DNA from: Gemmatimonadaceae bacterium
GTDB taxonomy: Bacteria > Gemmatimonadota > Gemmatimonadetes > Gemmatimonadales > Gemmatimonadaceae
DNA: 5,710 nucleotides
Reading direction: 5' to 3'
Assembly (NCBI GenBank): GCA_019689955.1
Contig: JADGGM010000242.1
Span: 1-5,710, forward strand
The notes beneath the pieces are model-generated. The model worked only from the letters and a program-made list of their open reading frames with translations. It searched no databases and was not told where the DNA came from. A program made the translations under genes and the position numbers. Positions 1 through 5,302 of this stretch are shown piece after piece (position 1 is the stretch's first letter; every line of letters starts with the position of its first letter).

Positions 1-120
1 TTGGCGGGCCACGGGCCGACGTTGTTCGCCGGGCTGTCGAAATACATCGACTTGAAGCTCGTGAGCCGGCGGGAGCTCGGCTCGGGAGCGGTGGAGTTGC
101 GGTATGAGCCGAGACGGTAG
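1..120 (+). CDS. Dihydrofolate reductase family protein (RibD C-terminal domain), 3' end only
   Basis: Frame 1 reads 39 codons from the window edge to a TAG at 118-120. The residues include GHGPTLFAGL near the start, then IDLKLVSRRELGSG and a final RYEPRR. This pattern (a glycine-rich nucleotide-contact turn 'G-x-G-P-x-L', then a 'D-L-x-L-V' strand and a closing 'G-S-G-x-V-x-L-R-Y-x-P' strand) is typical of the C-terminal end of the RibD_C / dihydrofolate-reductase-like NADPH-dependent reductases. Many bacteria carry several stand-alone copies of unknown substrate. The catalytic N-terminal part lies outside the window, so neither substrate nor completeness can be judged. It is followed after 66 bp by the DUF1801 gene on the same strand. 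No hairpin terminator is evident between them, so co-transcription is possible. Confidence 0.75.
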   Translation: MAGHGPTLFAGLSKYIDLKLVSRRELGSGAVELRYEPRR

Positions 121-186
121 CCATCGGGGCTGAAGTCGGCGTTCTCTCTCGAGTACATTTCCCGTTCCCCCTGGTCCGCAGACCTC

Positions 187-684
187 ATGACTGACAAGAA
201 GCCCGCAAAGAAGCCCTCGCGGACATCCGCCAAGCGCCCCGCCGCGACACGCAAGACATCCACCGGGTTCACCGACGAGGAGCGCGCCGCGATGCGCGAG
301 CGCGCCCAGGAGCTGAAGGCCGCCGCGCGCCGCCGCTCACGCGCGGGGGCGGAGAGCGACGAGGCCGCCGTGCTCGAGAAGATCGCCGCGATGCCCGAGC
401 CCGATCGCCGCATGGCGGAGCGGCTCCACGCGATCATCAAAGCCAACGCCCCGGCGCTCGCGCCGAGGCTCTGGTACGGGATGCCGGCCTATGCCAAGGA
501 CGGCAATGTCGTCTGCTTCTTCCAGGGCGCGCACAAGTTCAAGACCAGGTACGCCACGCTCGGCTTCAGCGACAAGGCAGCGCTCGACGACGGGCACATG
601 TGGCCGACCGCATTCGCGCTGACGGAGCTGACCGCCGCCGAGGAAGCTCGGATCGGTGCGCTCGTGCGGAACGCCGTGAGCTGA
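187..684 (+). CDS. DUF1801 (YdhG-like) domain protein
   Basis: This is a 165-residue cytoplasmic protein. The first 25 or so residues are a Lys/Arg/Ala/Ser-rich, probably disordered tail. A helical segment with [19 protein letters not shown] (about residues 27-45) follows, and the DUF1801 fold occupies roughly 58-163. The family signature is visible as [20 protein letters not shown] (about 93-112), followed by [20 protein letters not shown] and a closing [19 protein letters not shown] helix. DUF1801 contains B. subtilis YdhG, described as a frataxin-like iron chaperone. Most relatives, probably including this one, have no demonstrated function, so an iron role here would be inference. The ATG at 187 was chosen because the basic tail joins directly to the conserved helix. 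There is no good Shine-Dalgarno in front of it. A later ATG at 292 would cut off the conserved helix. The gene is convergent with the propeller gene, 37 bp from its end. Confidence 0.85.
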   Translation: MTDKKPAKKPSRTSAKRPAATRKTSTGFTDEERAAMRERAQELKAAARRRSRAGAESDEAAVLEKIAAMPEPDRRMAERLHAIIKANAPALAPRLWYGMPAYAKDGNVVCFFQGAHKFKTRYATLGFSDKAALDDGHMWPTAFALTELTAAEEARIGALVRNAVS

Positions 685-721
685 CCGCTCCTCCGTCGGG
701 CACGATGGGGCGAGGCGATCG

Positions 722-1381
722 TCACCCCTTGCCCCCCTTCGCCGCCGCGCGCTTCGGCCGGCGGACCGCTCGCACCGTCCCGCTCACTCCTCCCCCGCAG
801 AAGAACCGATCGCCGCCATCGGACTCGAGCCCCGAGACCTGCATCCCCGGCGGCATCTCGAGCCGTTCCAGCACCTCCCCGGTTCGAGGATCGATCCGCC
901 GCACCTCGCTCGCCTCACCCTCCCACGTGGCGTGCCAGAGCTCTCCGTCCGTCCACGTCACTCCGGTGACGAAGCGGTTGGTCTCGATGGTGCGGAGGAT
1001 CGCTCCGGTGTGGGGATCGACCTGATGGATCTTCCGTTCGCGGTACTGCCCCACCCAGAGCGTCCCCTCCGCCCACGCGAGCCCAGACGCTCCGCCGCCG
1101 TTGGGCGTCGGAATCGTGGCGAGCACCTGGCCGGTCGTCGGATCGATCTTCTGGATGCGATTCTCGGCGATCTGAAACAGGTGCTCGCCGTCGAACGCCG
1201 TCCCGGCGTGCGCGGGGACGTCCATGGTGCGGAGCCGGTCCCCGCGCTCCGGGTCGAAGGCCTCGAGCGTGTCGCCAGTGGCCATCCAGACGCGCTGGCC
1301 GTCATAGGTGACCCCGTTCACGCGGTCGACGCCGGGGAAGGGGCCGTACTCGTGGATGATCTCGGCGGCTGATCGTTTCAT
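722..1381 (-). CDS. Short five-blade beta-propeller protein (glutamine cyclotransferase-like / SMP-30-like)
   Basis: This 219-residue protein is built from about five repeats of 36-40 residues, starting near residues 21, 59, 98, 138 and 182. Each has a V/A-x-G-x-x-(Y/W/F)-(D/E)-G-x-x-(L/V)-W strand pair followed by I-D-P-x-T-G-x-V-L and a beta-strand with E/I-P. Examples are KIDPTTGQVLATIP (78-91) and VDPHTGAILRTIE (121-133). This is the blade pattern of PQQ/YVTN/glutaminyl-peptide-cyclotransferase-like propellers. There is no signal peptide or membrane segment, so it should be cytoplasmic, and the C-terminus is a basic tail (RRPKRAAAKGGKG). Plant and bacterial glutamine cyclotransferases are normally exported and longer, so an enzymatic name would be risky. 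A ligand-binding or scaffold role is equally possible. It starts 9 bp after the stop of the upstream regulator on the same strand, which suggests one transcript. No Shine-Dalgarno is visible before the ATG, consistent with translational coupling. From memory, similar propellers are found next to this type of regulator in other genomes; this was not checked. Confidence 0.8.
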   Translation of the reverse strand: MKRSAAEIIHEYGPFPGVDRVNGVTYDGQRVWMATGDTLEAFDPERGDRLRTMDVPAHAGTAFDGEHLFQIAENRIQKIDPTTGQVLATIPTPNGGGASGLAWAEGTLWVGQYRERKIHQVDPHTGAILRTIETNRFVTGVTWTDGELWHATWEGEASEVRRIDPRTGEVLERLEMPPGMQVSGLESDGGDRFFCGGGVSGTVRAVRRPKRAAAKGGKG

Positions 1382-1390
1382 GGGGCGATG

Positions 1391-2638
1391 TTAGTCGATG
1401 GGGAGCGGAGTGGGGAGTAACAATGTCGTCGCGAATCCCGGCAGGGGTGGGGTCGTCCAACGGCGGGCGCGCCCGCGACCAAATGACTGCGCCTTCCCGG
1501 CCGCCGCAAGGGCATCGAGCGCGCGCTGCACGGTGCGCTGGCTGGCGCCGAGCGCGAGCGCCAGGGCGGAGCTCGACCACGATTCGCCGTCGGCGAGGAG
1601 GGCGAGCACGGCGGCGTGTGCGTCGTCGACGGGGCGCGCGAGCACGACGACCTCGCGCGCGCGGCGTGGCGCGAGCGCGAACCCCTCCGCCGTCGCGCTC
1701 ACGGTGGCCAGCGGCCGCAGCATCGCGCGCAGGCGCCCGACCTCCACGCGCAACCGCGCGCGATGCGATTCGTCGACGAACTTCCCGCCGAACGCACGTG
1801 CGACGAGCACCCGCCGCGGCACGTCGCCGGGCCACGCTTCGCCGAGCGCGCGGGCGAGGGCGAACAACACCGGGCGCGTGGCGAGCGTGACCTCCGTGCG
1901 CGCGTCGCGCACGACGTGGCGGCACGCGTCGACCACGAGCGCCTTCGATCGCTGCAGGGCTTCCACCTCGTCGAGCCGCAGCGACCGCTCCTCGCCGCGC
2001 GCGATGAGGCGCGCGGCGGGGGCGCGCAGGACGTGCGCGGCGCTCTCGACCTCCGCGGTCAGCGCGGGGATCGCTGCGCGGCGCGCGGCGTCCTCGGCCC
2101 GCGCGAGCGCGGCGCGCGCCGCGGCGGTCCGGAGGCGCCGCATCGCGATCCCGGCGACGACCAGCTCGTACGCGGCCCGCGGCGCGGCGGGGAGCGGTGC
2201 GGGGTCGAGCTCGGCGAGCCGGCGCTCGGCCTCGTCGAGCCGCCCGATCACGAGCAAGCGGCGGACGGCGAGGTAGCGTGCATACGCGCCGTTCACGCGG
2301 TCGCCGTGTGCCTCGAGCGTCGCGCGCGCGGCGTCGAGCATCGTCGCGATCGAGCCGAGGTCGCGCGAGACGAGCGCGAGCTCGGCCTCGATGACGACGC
2401 ACCGTGCGCGGGCCACGGCCTCCCGCGGACCGAACGCGCGCGCCGCGCGTCGCACGAGCACCTTCGCGCGCGCGAAATCGCCGAGCTGCGCCATCGCGAT
2501 CCCGCGCAGCACGAGCGCGGGCGCGTCGTCGCGCAGGGCGACGCGGTTCAATGCGCCGAGGGGGTCGCCCCGCCCGCGCGCGCCCGCCGCGGCGGGGATG
2601 AGCGAGTGCACGAGAATCCCGTCACACTTGTTACTCAC
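1391..2638 (-). CDS. Putative transcriptional regulator: helical (TPR-like) N-terminus, winged helix, C-terminal HTH
   Basis: This 415-residue cytoplasmic protein appears to have three parts. Residues about 25-240 are Ala/Arg/Leu-rich paired helices (for example LRGIAMAQLGDFARAKVLV and RLLVIGRLDEAERRLAEL), resembling TPR repeats. Residues about 247-323 run TLATRPVLFALARALGEAWP, DVPRRVLVARAFG, RARLRVEVGRLRAML, then TVSATAEGFAL. That matches the OmpR/SARP-type winged-helix layout: strand, helix, helix, 'R-x-x-V-G-R-L-R' recognition helix and 'G-F-x-L' wing. Residues about 340-395 form a second helix-turn-helix (AVLALLADGESWSSSALALALGASQRTVQRALDALAAAGK) followed by a basic wing, as in DeoR/MarR-like domains. 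No sensor, receiver or ATPase motif is seen. The start is a GTG at 2636-2638 with only a weak GACGGG-like ribosome binding site; the reading frame from it is protein-like at once (MSNKCDGILVHSLIP). It lies divergent from DUF899 and directly upstream of the propeller gene. Its target genes are inferred from position only. Confidence 0.8.
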   Translation of the reverse strand: MSNKCDGILVHSLIPAAAGARGRGDPLGALNRVALRDDAPALVLRGIAMAQLGDFARAKVLVRRAARAFGPREAVARARCVVIEAELALVSRDLGSIATMLDAARATLEAHGDRVNGAYARYLAVRRLLVIGRLDEAERRLAELDPAPLPAAPRAAYELVVAGIAMRRLRTAAARAALARAEDAARRAAIPALTAEVESAAHVLRAPAARLIARGEERSLRLDEVEALQRSKALVVDACRHVVRDARTEVTLATRPVLFALARALGEAWPGDVPRRVLVARAFGGKFVDESHRARLRVEVGRLRAMLRPLATVSATAEGFALAPRRAREVVVLARPVDDAHAAVLALLADGESWSSSALALALGASQRTVQRALDALAAAGKAQSFGRGRARRWTTPPLPGFATTLLLPTPLPID

Positions 2639-2741
2639 ACCCGTCGATGGCCCGCTACTAATCTATCCCTCGACCGCCGGATCGCACGCCACATCGAGGG
2701 TGGGGCGACCGACGACGAAACGTCCAAGGGAGAGGCGACCG
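2639..2741. promoter_or_regulatory. Divergent promoter/operator region between regulator and DUF899 gene
   Basis: This 103-bp gap separates the starts of two divergent genes, so promoters for both should lie here. An AT-rich island at 2656-2666 (TACTAATCTAT) stands out in an otherwise GC-rich sequence and is the likeliest melting region. On the minus strand it reads ATAGATTAGTA, with only weak -10 resemblance. Beside it is a perfect 7-bp inverted repeat, CCCTCGA (2667-2673) and TCGAGGG (2694-2700), with a 20-bp spacer. A 9-bp direct repeat, GGCGACCGA, occurs at 2704-2712 and 2734-2742, exactly 30 bp apart. No clear -35/-10 pair was found for either direction. Confidence 0.5.
2726..2735 (+). 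promoter_or_regulatory. Ribosome binding site of the DUF899 gene
   Basis: AAGGGAGAGG ends 6 nt before the ATG at 2742. It decides that start over the second in-frame ATG at 2754, and over the much longer upstream open frame that begins at 2391 inside the regulator. Confidence 0.7.
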
Positions 2742-3551
2742 ATGGCGACACGGATGGCGAAACACACGATCGGGACCCGCGAGGAGTGGCTGGCCGCGCG
2801 GCTCGAGCTGCTCGAGGCGGAGAAGGAGCTGACGCGGCGCAGCGACGCGCTCGCGCGGTGGCGGCAGGACCTGCCCTGGGTCCGGGTCGAGAAAGAATAC
2901 CAGTTCGAGACCGACGAGGGGAGCGCCTCGCTCGCGGATCTCTTCCGCGGGCGGTCGCAGCTCCTCGTCTACCACTTCATGTTCGGGCCCGACTACACGG
3001 CCGGGTGCCCGTCGTGCTCGTCGATCGCGGACGGCTTCAACGGGTTCGTCGTGCACCTCGCGCACCACGACGTCACGCTCTGCGCGGTCTCGCGTGCGTC
3101 GCTCGCGAAGCTGCAGGCGTTCAAGCGGCGGATGGGGTGGAGCTTCCCGTGGGCGTCGTCGTTCGGGAGCGATTTCAACTTCGACTACGCCGTGGGGATC
3201 ACCGAAGCGCAGCAGCGGGAGGGAGGCGCGGAGTACAACTACCGGCGCGAGGGGCCGTCCGGTCGCCCGGCGTCCCGGAAGAACACCCGGCAGGCGCAGC
3301 CCGGGGAGGGCGGGTCGGTCGTCGAGCAGGTCGCGGCCTCGGCCGGGACCGACGTGGCGACGTTCCTGCGCGAGCGGCCGGGGGTGAGCGCGTTCGTGCT
3401 CGACGACGGCGTCGTCTATCACACCTACTCGACCTATGCGCGCGGGCTGGACGCGCTCTGGGGGATGTACCAATGGCTCGATCGCGCTCCCCTGGGGCGC
3501 AACGAGTCGGGCCTCTGGTGGCGGCACCACGACGCGTACGACGAGCGCTGA
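2742..3551 (+). CDS. DUF899 family thioredoxin-like protein
   Basis: This 269-residue protein carries no signal peptide. An N-terminal helical, charged segment (EEWLAARLELLEAEKELTRR, about 15-33) leads into LPWVRVEKEYQFE, typical of DUF899. The thioredoxin-like core follows: LFRGRSQLLVYHFMFGPDY (67-85), then GCPSCSSIADGFN with a CxxC pair at C89 and C92, then HLAHHDVTLCAVSRASLAKL and GWSFPWASSFGSDFNFDY (132-149). The C-terminal part has SAFVLDDGVVYHTYSTYARGLD (216-236) and the closing WLDRAPLGRNESG...WWRHHDAY block. All of these are family hallmarks. DUF899 is related to AhpC/thioredoxin folds but has no established reaction. A redox or thiol-disulfide role is inference from the CxxC. Residues about 153-212, between the core and the C-terminal block, are Gly/Arg/Gln-rich and may be a flexible insertion. 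It is followed after 8 bp by the DUF2182 gene, probably in one operon, and is divergent from the regulator. Confidence 0.9.
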   Translation: MATRMAKHTIGTREEWLAARLELLEAEKELTRRSDALARWRQDLPWVRVEKEYQFETDEGSASLADLFRGRSQLLVYHFMFGPDYTAGCPSCSSIADGFNGFVVHLAHHDVTLCAVSRASLAKLQAFKRRMGWSFPWASSFGSDFNFDYAVGITEAQQREGGAEYNYRREGPSGRPASRKNTRQAQPGEGGSVVEQVAASAGTDVATFLRERPGVSAFVLDDGVVYHTYSTYARGLDALWGMYQWLDRAPLGRNESGLWWRHHDAYDER

Positions 3552-3559
3552 GCATCGCG

Positions 3560-4222
3560 ATGGGCGATCACGCGATGATTGGGATGCGGATGCCCGGCCA
3601 GGAGTGGCCGGGCGCCGCAGCGTCGTTCCTCGGCGCGTGGGTCGTGATGATGGCCGCGATGATGCTGCCGGTGCTCGTGCCGGCGCTGCGGCGGTACCGT
3701 CGCGCGGTCGGCCAGGTCGGCGCGGCACGTGCGGCGGGCGTTGTTGCGTACGTCGGCGCGGGGTACTTCACCGTGTGGGCGGTGCTCGGGCTGGCCGTGT
3801 TTCCGCTCGGCGCGATGCGCGCGATCGTGGAGCGGGAGCTGCCTGCGCTCGCGGCAGCCGCGCCGATCGCCGCGGGCGTGGTCGTCGTGATCGCCGGCGC
3901 GCTCCAGTTCACCGCGTGGAAGGCGCACCACCTCGCGTGCTGCCGGGCGATGCCGGGGCACGGCGGCAACGTGCCGGCGGACCTCGGCGCCGCGTGGCGG
4001 CACGGCGTGCGCCTCGGGCTTCATTGTACGTGCAGCTGTGCAGGCGCGACCGCGGTTCTCTTCACCACCGGGTTCATGGACCCGCGCCTCATGGCGGTCG
4101 TGGCCGGCGCGATCACGCTCGAGCGACTCGCGCCGCGCGGGGAGCGCGTCGCGGCCGCCATCGGAGTCGTCGTCATCGGGGCAGGGGTGGCGCTGATCGT
4201 GAGAACCGCGCTGCCGGGATGA
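3560..4222 (+). CDS. DUF2182 family integral membrane protein (short form), predicted metal-binding
   Basis: This is a 220-residue inner-membrane protein. Likely membrane segments are about 20-44 (with the family's WVVMMAAMMLPVLVPAL core), 58-82, 101-121, 156-173 and 197-215, with a weaker one near 174-190. Conserved DUF2182 features are K-x-H-H-L-A-C-C-R (121-129) after the third segment and the Cys-rich LGLHCTCSCAG (152-162), in place of the more usual G-x-x-C-x-G-C-C-W. The cluster of C127, C128, C156, C158, C160 and H123, H124, H155 fits the family's description as predicted metal-binding, but no ligand is known. Many relatives have an extra N-terminal membrane helix before the MMxAMMLP helix; here only about 20 residues precede it. 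The ATG at 3560 is 8 bp after the DUF899 stop with no strong ribosome binding site, so translational coupling is likely. Another ATG at 3575 is possible. A joint thiol or metal role with DUF899 is inference from position. Confidence 0.85.
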   Translation: MGDHAMIGMRMPGQEWPGAAASFLGAWVVMMAAMMLPVLVPALRRYRRAVGQVGAARAAGVVAYVGAGYFTVWAVLGLAVFPLGAMRAIVERELPALAAAAPIAAGVVVVIAGALQFTAWKAHHLACCRAMPGHGGNVPADLGAAWRHGVRLGLHCTCSCAGATAVLFTTGFMDPRLMAVVAGAITLERLAPRGERVAAAIGVVVIGAGVALIVRTALPG

Positions 4223-4440
4223 CGTTCGGGGCGCAACACCGAGCTCCTCCGCGTGAGCAGGGGAACCCCGTTGTTGCGGTGTCTTCTGTGCGTCCCCGAC
4301 GGCGCGGCGCGCGGTGGGTGCGGCCGGACACACGATGCCGGCGCCCCTCGACAGTGCGTCAGAGCACCGCCGCGCGGCTCATACCGGCATCGCGCGAATC
4401 GCCTCGCCGTCGATCACCCGAGCACCTGGAGAAGGTACGC
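4223..4440. other. Gene-free stretch downstream of DUF2182
   Basis: No reading frame here looks like protein; the short open frames are Arg/Pro-rich composition artefacts. Two weak secondary structures are visible. Just after the DUF2182 stop, CGCAACA (4232-4238) pairs with TGTTGCG (4272-4278) around a GGGGAACCCC core (4260-4269). It is a possible weak terminator but lacks a T-tract. Further on, CGATGCCGG (4333-4341) and CCGGCATCG (4384-4392) form a 9-bp perfect inverted repeat around a small GTGC/GCAC hairpin (4354-4367). The latter could be a leader structure for the start at 4441. Confidence 0.35.
4428..4435 (+). promoter_or_regulatory. Shine-Dalgarno-like GGAGAAGG before the ATG at 4441
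   Basis: GGAGAAGG ends 5 nt before an ATG that opens directly into a signal-peptide-like sequence. Spacing and match are good, which argues that translation really starts, or once started, at 4441 rather than this being a random open frame. Confidence 0.5.
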
Positions 4441-4684
4441 ATGCTCGTCGACGTGGCAGGGCGGAGGAACTCAGGCCGGAGCGTCGCTCGGGTGATCCGC
4501 ATTGCGATCGCCGTCGGCGCCATAGTCACATCCGCCGGTTCCTTGCCGCTCTGCGCGCAGCAGAAGGCGCGCGCCGCGGACCGGCTCGGCCATGGGAGCA
4601 CCCGGCGGGGATCTCCCGCCGGGCGTTCCCTCGTCGACGAAGCCGGGCGCAGGCCAGTGGAACGGTGGAACGGCGCTCGGCTAG
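4441..4684 (+). pseudogene. Remnant or frameshifted small secreted-protein gene
   Basis: From the ATG at 4441 the frame reads a basic n-region (RRNSGRSVARVIR), a hydrophobic core (IAIAVGAIVTSAGSLPL) and a C-A-Q signal-peptidase-like site near residue 40. This is a convincing Sec signal peptide. After about residue 46 this frame turns into Arg-rich composition with no protein character and runs on as the mirror of the minus-strand gene at 4681-5091. In another frame, a stretch from 4592 reads MGAPGGDLPPGVPSSTKPGA and continues to a TAG at 4682-4684. It would make a plausible 80-residue secreted protein if one indel near 4575-4592 were undone. That TAG overlaps the minus gene's stop in a shared CTAG. 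Function is unknown. Alternatives are a real short peptide with a shifted tail, or chance. The end coordinate is that of the restored reading and is uncertain. Confidence 0.35.
4601..4623. terminator. Perfect GC-rich hairpin, possible terminator for the gene at 4681-5091
   Basis: CCCGGCGGG (4601-4609) and CCCGCCGGG (4615-4623) form a perfect 9-bp stem with a 5-nt loop (GATCT). It lies 58 bp beyond the stop of the minus-strand gene, a normal place for a terminator. No T-tract follows on either strand, so it is at best an imperfect intrinsic terminator. It could equally be an RNA-processing or protein-binding palindrome. Confidence 0.4.
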
Positions 4685-5091
4685 AAGTACGCGACGCCGC
4701 TCGGCCGAGCGGCGGGCTCGATGCGCGTCTGCTCATCCATCACGAGGCGGATGTCTCCGTTCGAGCGGATGAGCACGTTCACGAGATCGTACGATCCCGG
4801 CTCGGCGATCTCCAGGCCCTCGACCACGACCTCGTTCGGGAGCGGCGTGTCATCGCCCTCCGCGAGAACCTCTCGAACCCGAATCCGTCCGATGTTGCAG
4901 AAGTAGACGTCGCCGTGCTTGTGGCCGGCCGCGGCGCCGCGGCGGAGCCACGAGAACGACGCGCCGGCGGACGCCGTCACTCTCACGTTGGGCACGTCCG
5001 CCCGCACTTCCTGGCCGTGCCGGATCTGCGCCTCCTCGGCACGCTGCCGAAGCCGGTACGACTGTGATTGCGATGTCACGTGGGCTTCCAT
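4681..5091 (-). CDS. Hypothetical protein, no family recognised
   Basis: This codes for 136 residues from an ATG at 5089-5091, preceded by a strong AGGAGGAA Shine-Dalgarno (5094-5101, 4 nt spacing after AGGAGG). An in-frame ATG at 5196 would add 35 residues but has no ribosome binding site. The coding frame has consistently G/C third positions, unlike the opposite-strand frame, so this strand is the coding one. There is no signal peptide or membrane segment. Residues about 1-35 are polar and helical (SQSYRLRQRAEEAQIRHGQE). From about 36 on the protein appears beta-rich: VRVTASAGASFSWLRRG, HGDVYFCNIGRIRVREVL, then NEVVVEGLEIAEPGSYDLVN and NGDIRLVMDEQTRIEP, ending in VAYF. The spacing resembles a small beta-sandwich or barrel, but I do not recognise the family. 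One cysteine is present. It stands alone, convergent with the remnant at 4441 and divergent from the acyl-CoA dehydrogenase-like gene. Confidence 0.7.
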   Translation of the reverse strand: MEAHVTSQSQSYRLRQRAEEAQIRHGQEVRADVPNVRVTASAGASFSWLRRGAAAGHKHGDVYFCNIGRIRVREVLAEGDDTPLPNEVVVEGLEIAEPGSYDLVNVLIRSNGDIRLVMDEQTRIEPAARPSGVAYF

Positions 5092-5259
5092 ACTTCCTCC
5101 TGCGTGGGGCGTGGTCGGCCAAAAGACGAACGCCGAGCGTGCGCGGGGCAGCTCGGCGAGTCGCGGGTCTCGAGCGATGTCACGAGGTCCATCCATGGTG
5201 GGCGTGAACGCGTCGTGGCCTGGCGTCCCGGCGTTCGTCGACTGTGCCCGTGCTTCGCC

Positions 5260-5287
5260 ATACTAACGTGTTTCGCCGCCCTGACAA
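5260..5287 (-). promoter_or_regulatory. Possible sigma70-type promoter for the gene at 4681-5091
   Basis: Read on the minus strand, TTGTCA (5282-5287, 5 of 6 to TTGACA) is followed after 16 bp by TAGTAT (5260-5265, 4 of 6 to TATAAT) in one of the few AT-richer spots of the region. Transcription would start near 5253, giving a leader of about 160 nt before the chosen start at 5091, or about 57 nt before the weaker start at 5196. Confidence 0.35.
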
Positions 5288-5302
5288 GGCATGGAGCACC
5301 CC

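Noticed and set aside
2391..2741. Upstream extension of the DUF899 frame
   Set aside because: It is antisense to the regulator, Arg-rich and without motifs. A good ribosome binding site at 2726-2735 fixes the start at 2742.
1616..3559. Very long plus-strand open frame continuous with DUF2182, which would give an 868-residue protein
   Set aside because: Its first part is antisense to the regulator and then out of frame with DUF899. The translation is Arg/Ala/Glu-rich without domains, and only the part from 3560 has real family motifs. It is a high-GC shadow.
4260..4269. GGGGAACCCC palindrome as a stand-alone terminator
   Set aside because: The loop of two bases is too tight and no T-tract follows. 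It is only mentioned as part of a weak larger stem.
3434..4333. Minus-strand 299-residue open frame opposite DUF2182
   Set aside because: It is His/Arg/Pro-rich and has no recognisable motif. It is the antisense shadow of a GC-rich membrane protein gene.
3436..5067. Plus-strand 543-residue open frame
   Set aside because: It overlaps DUF2182 in another frame and mirrors the minus-strand gene at 4681-5091. Outside the signal-peptide stretch from 4441 it has no protein character.
5092..5196. 35-residue N-terminal extension of the hypothetical gene from an ATG at 5196
   Set aside because: No ribosome binding site precedes it, while AGGAGGAA sits just before the ATG at 5091. It is kept as an alternative because it is nearer the possible promoter.
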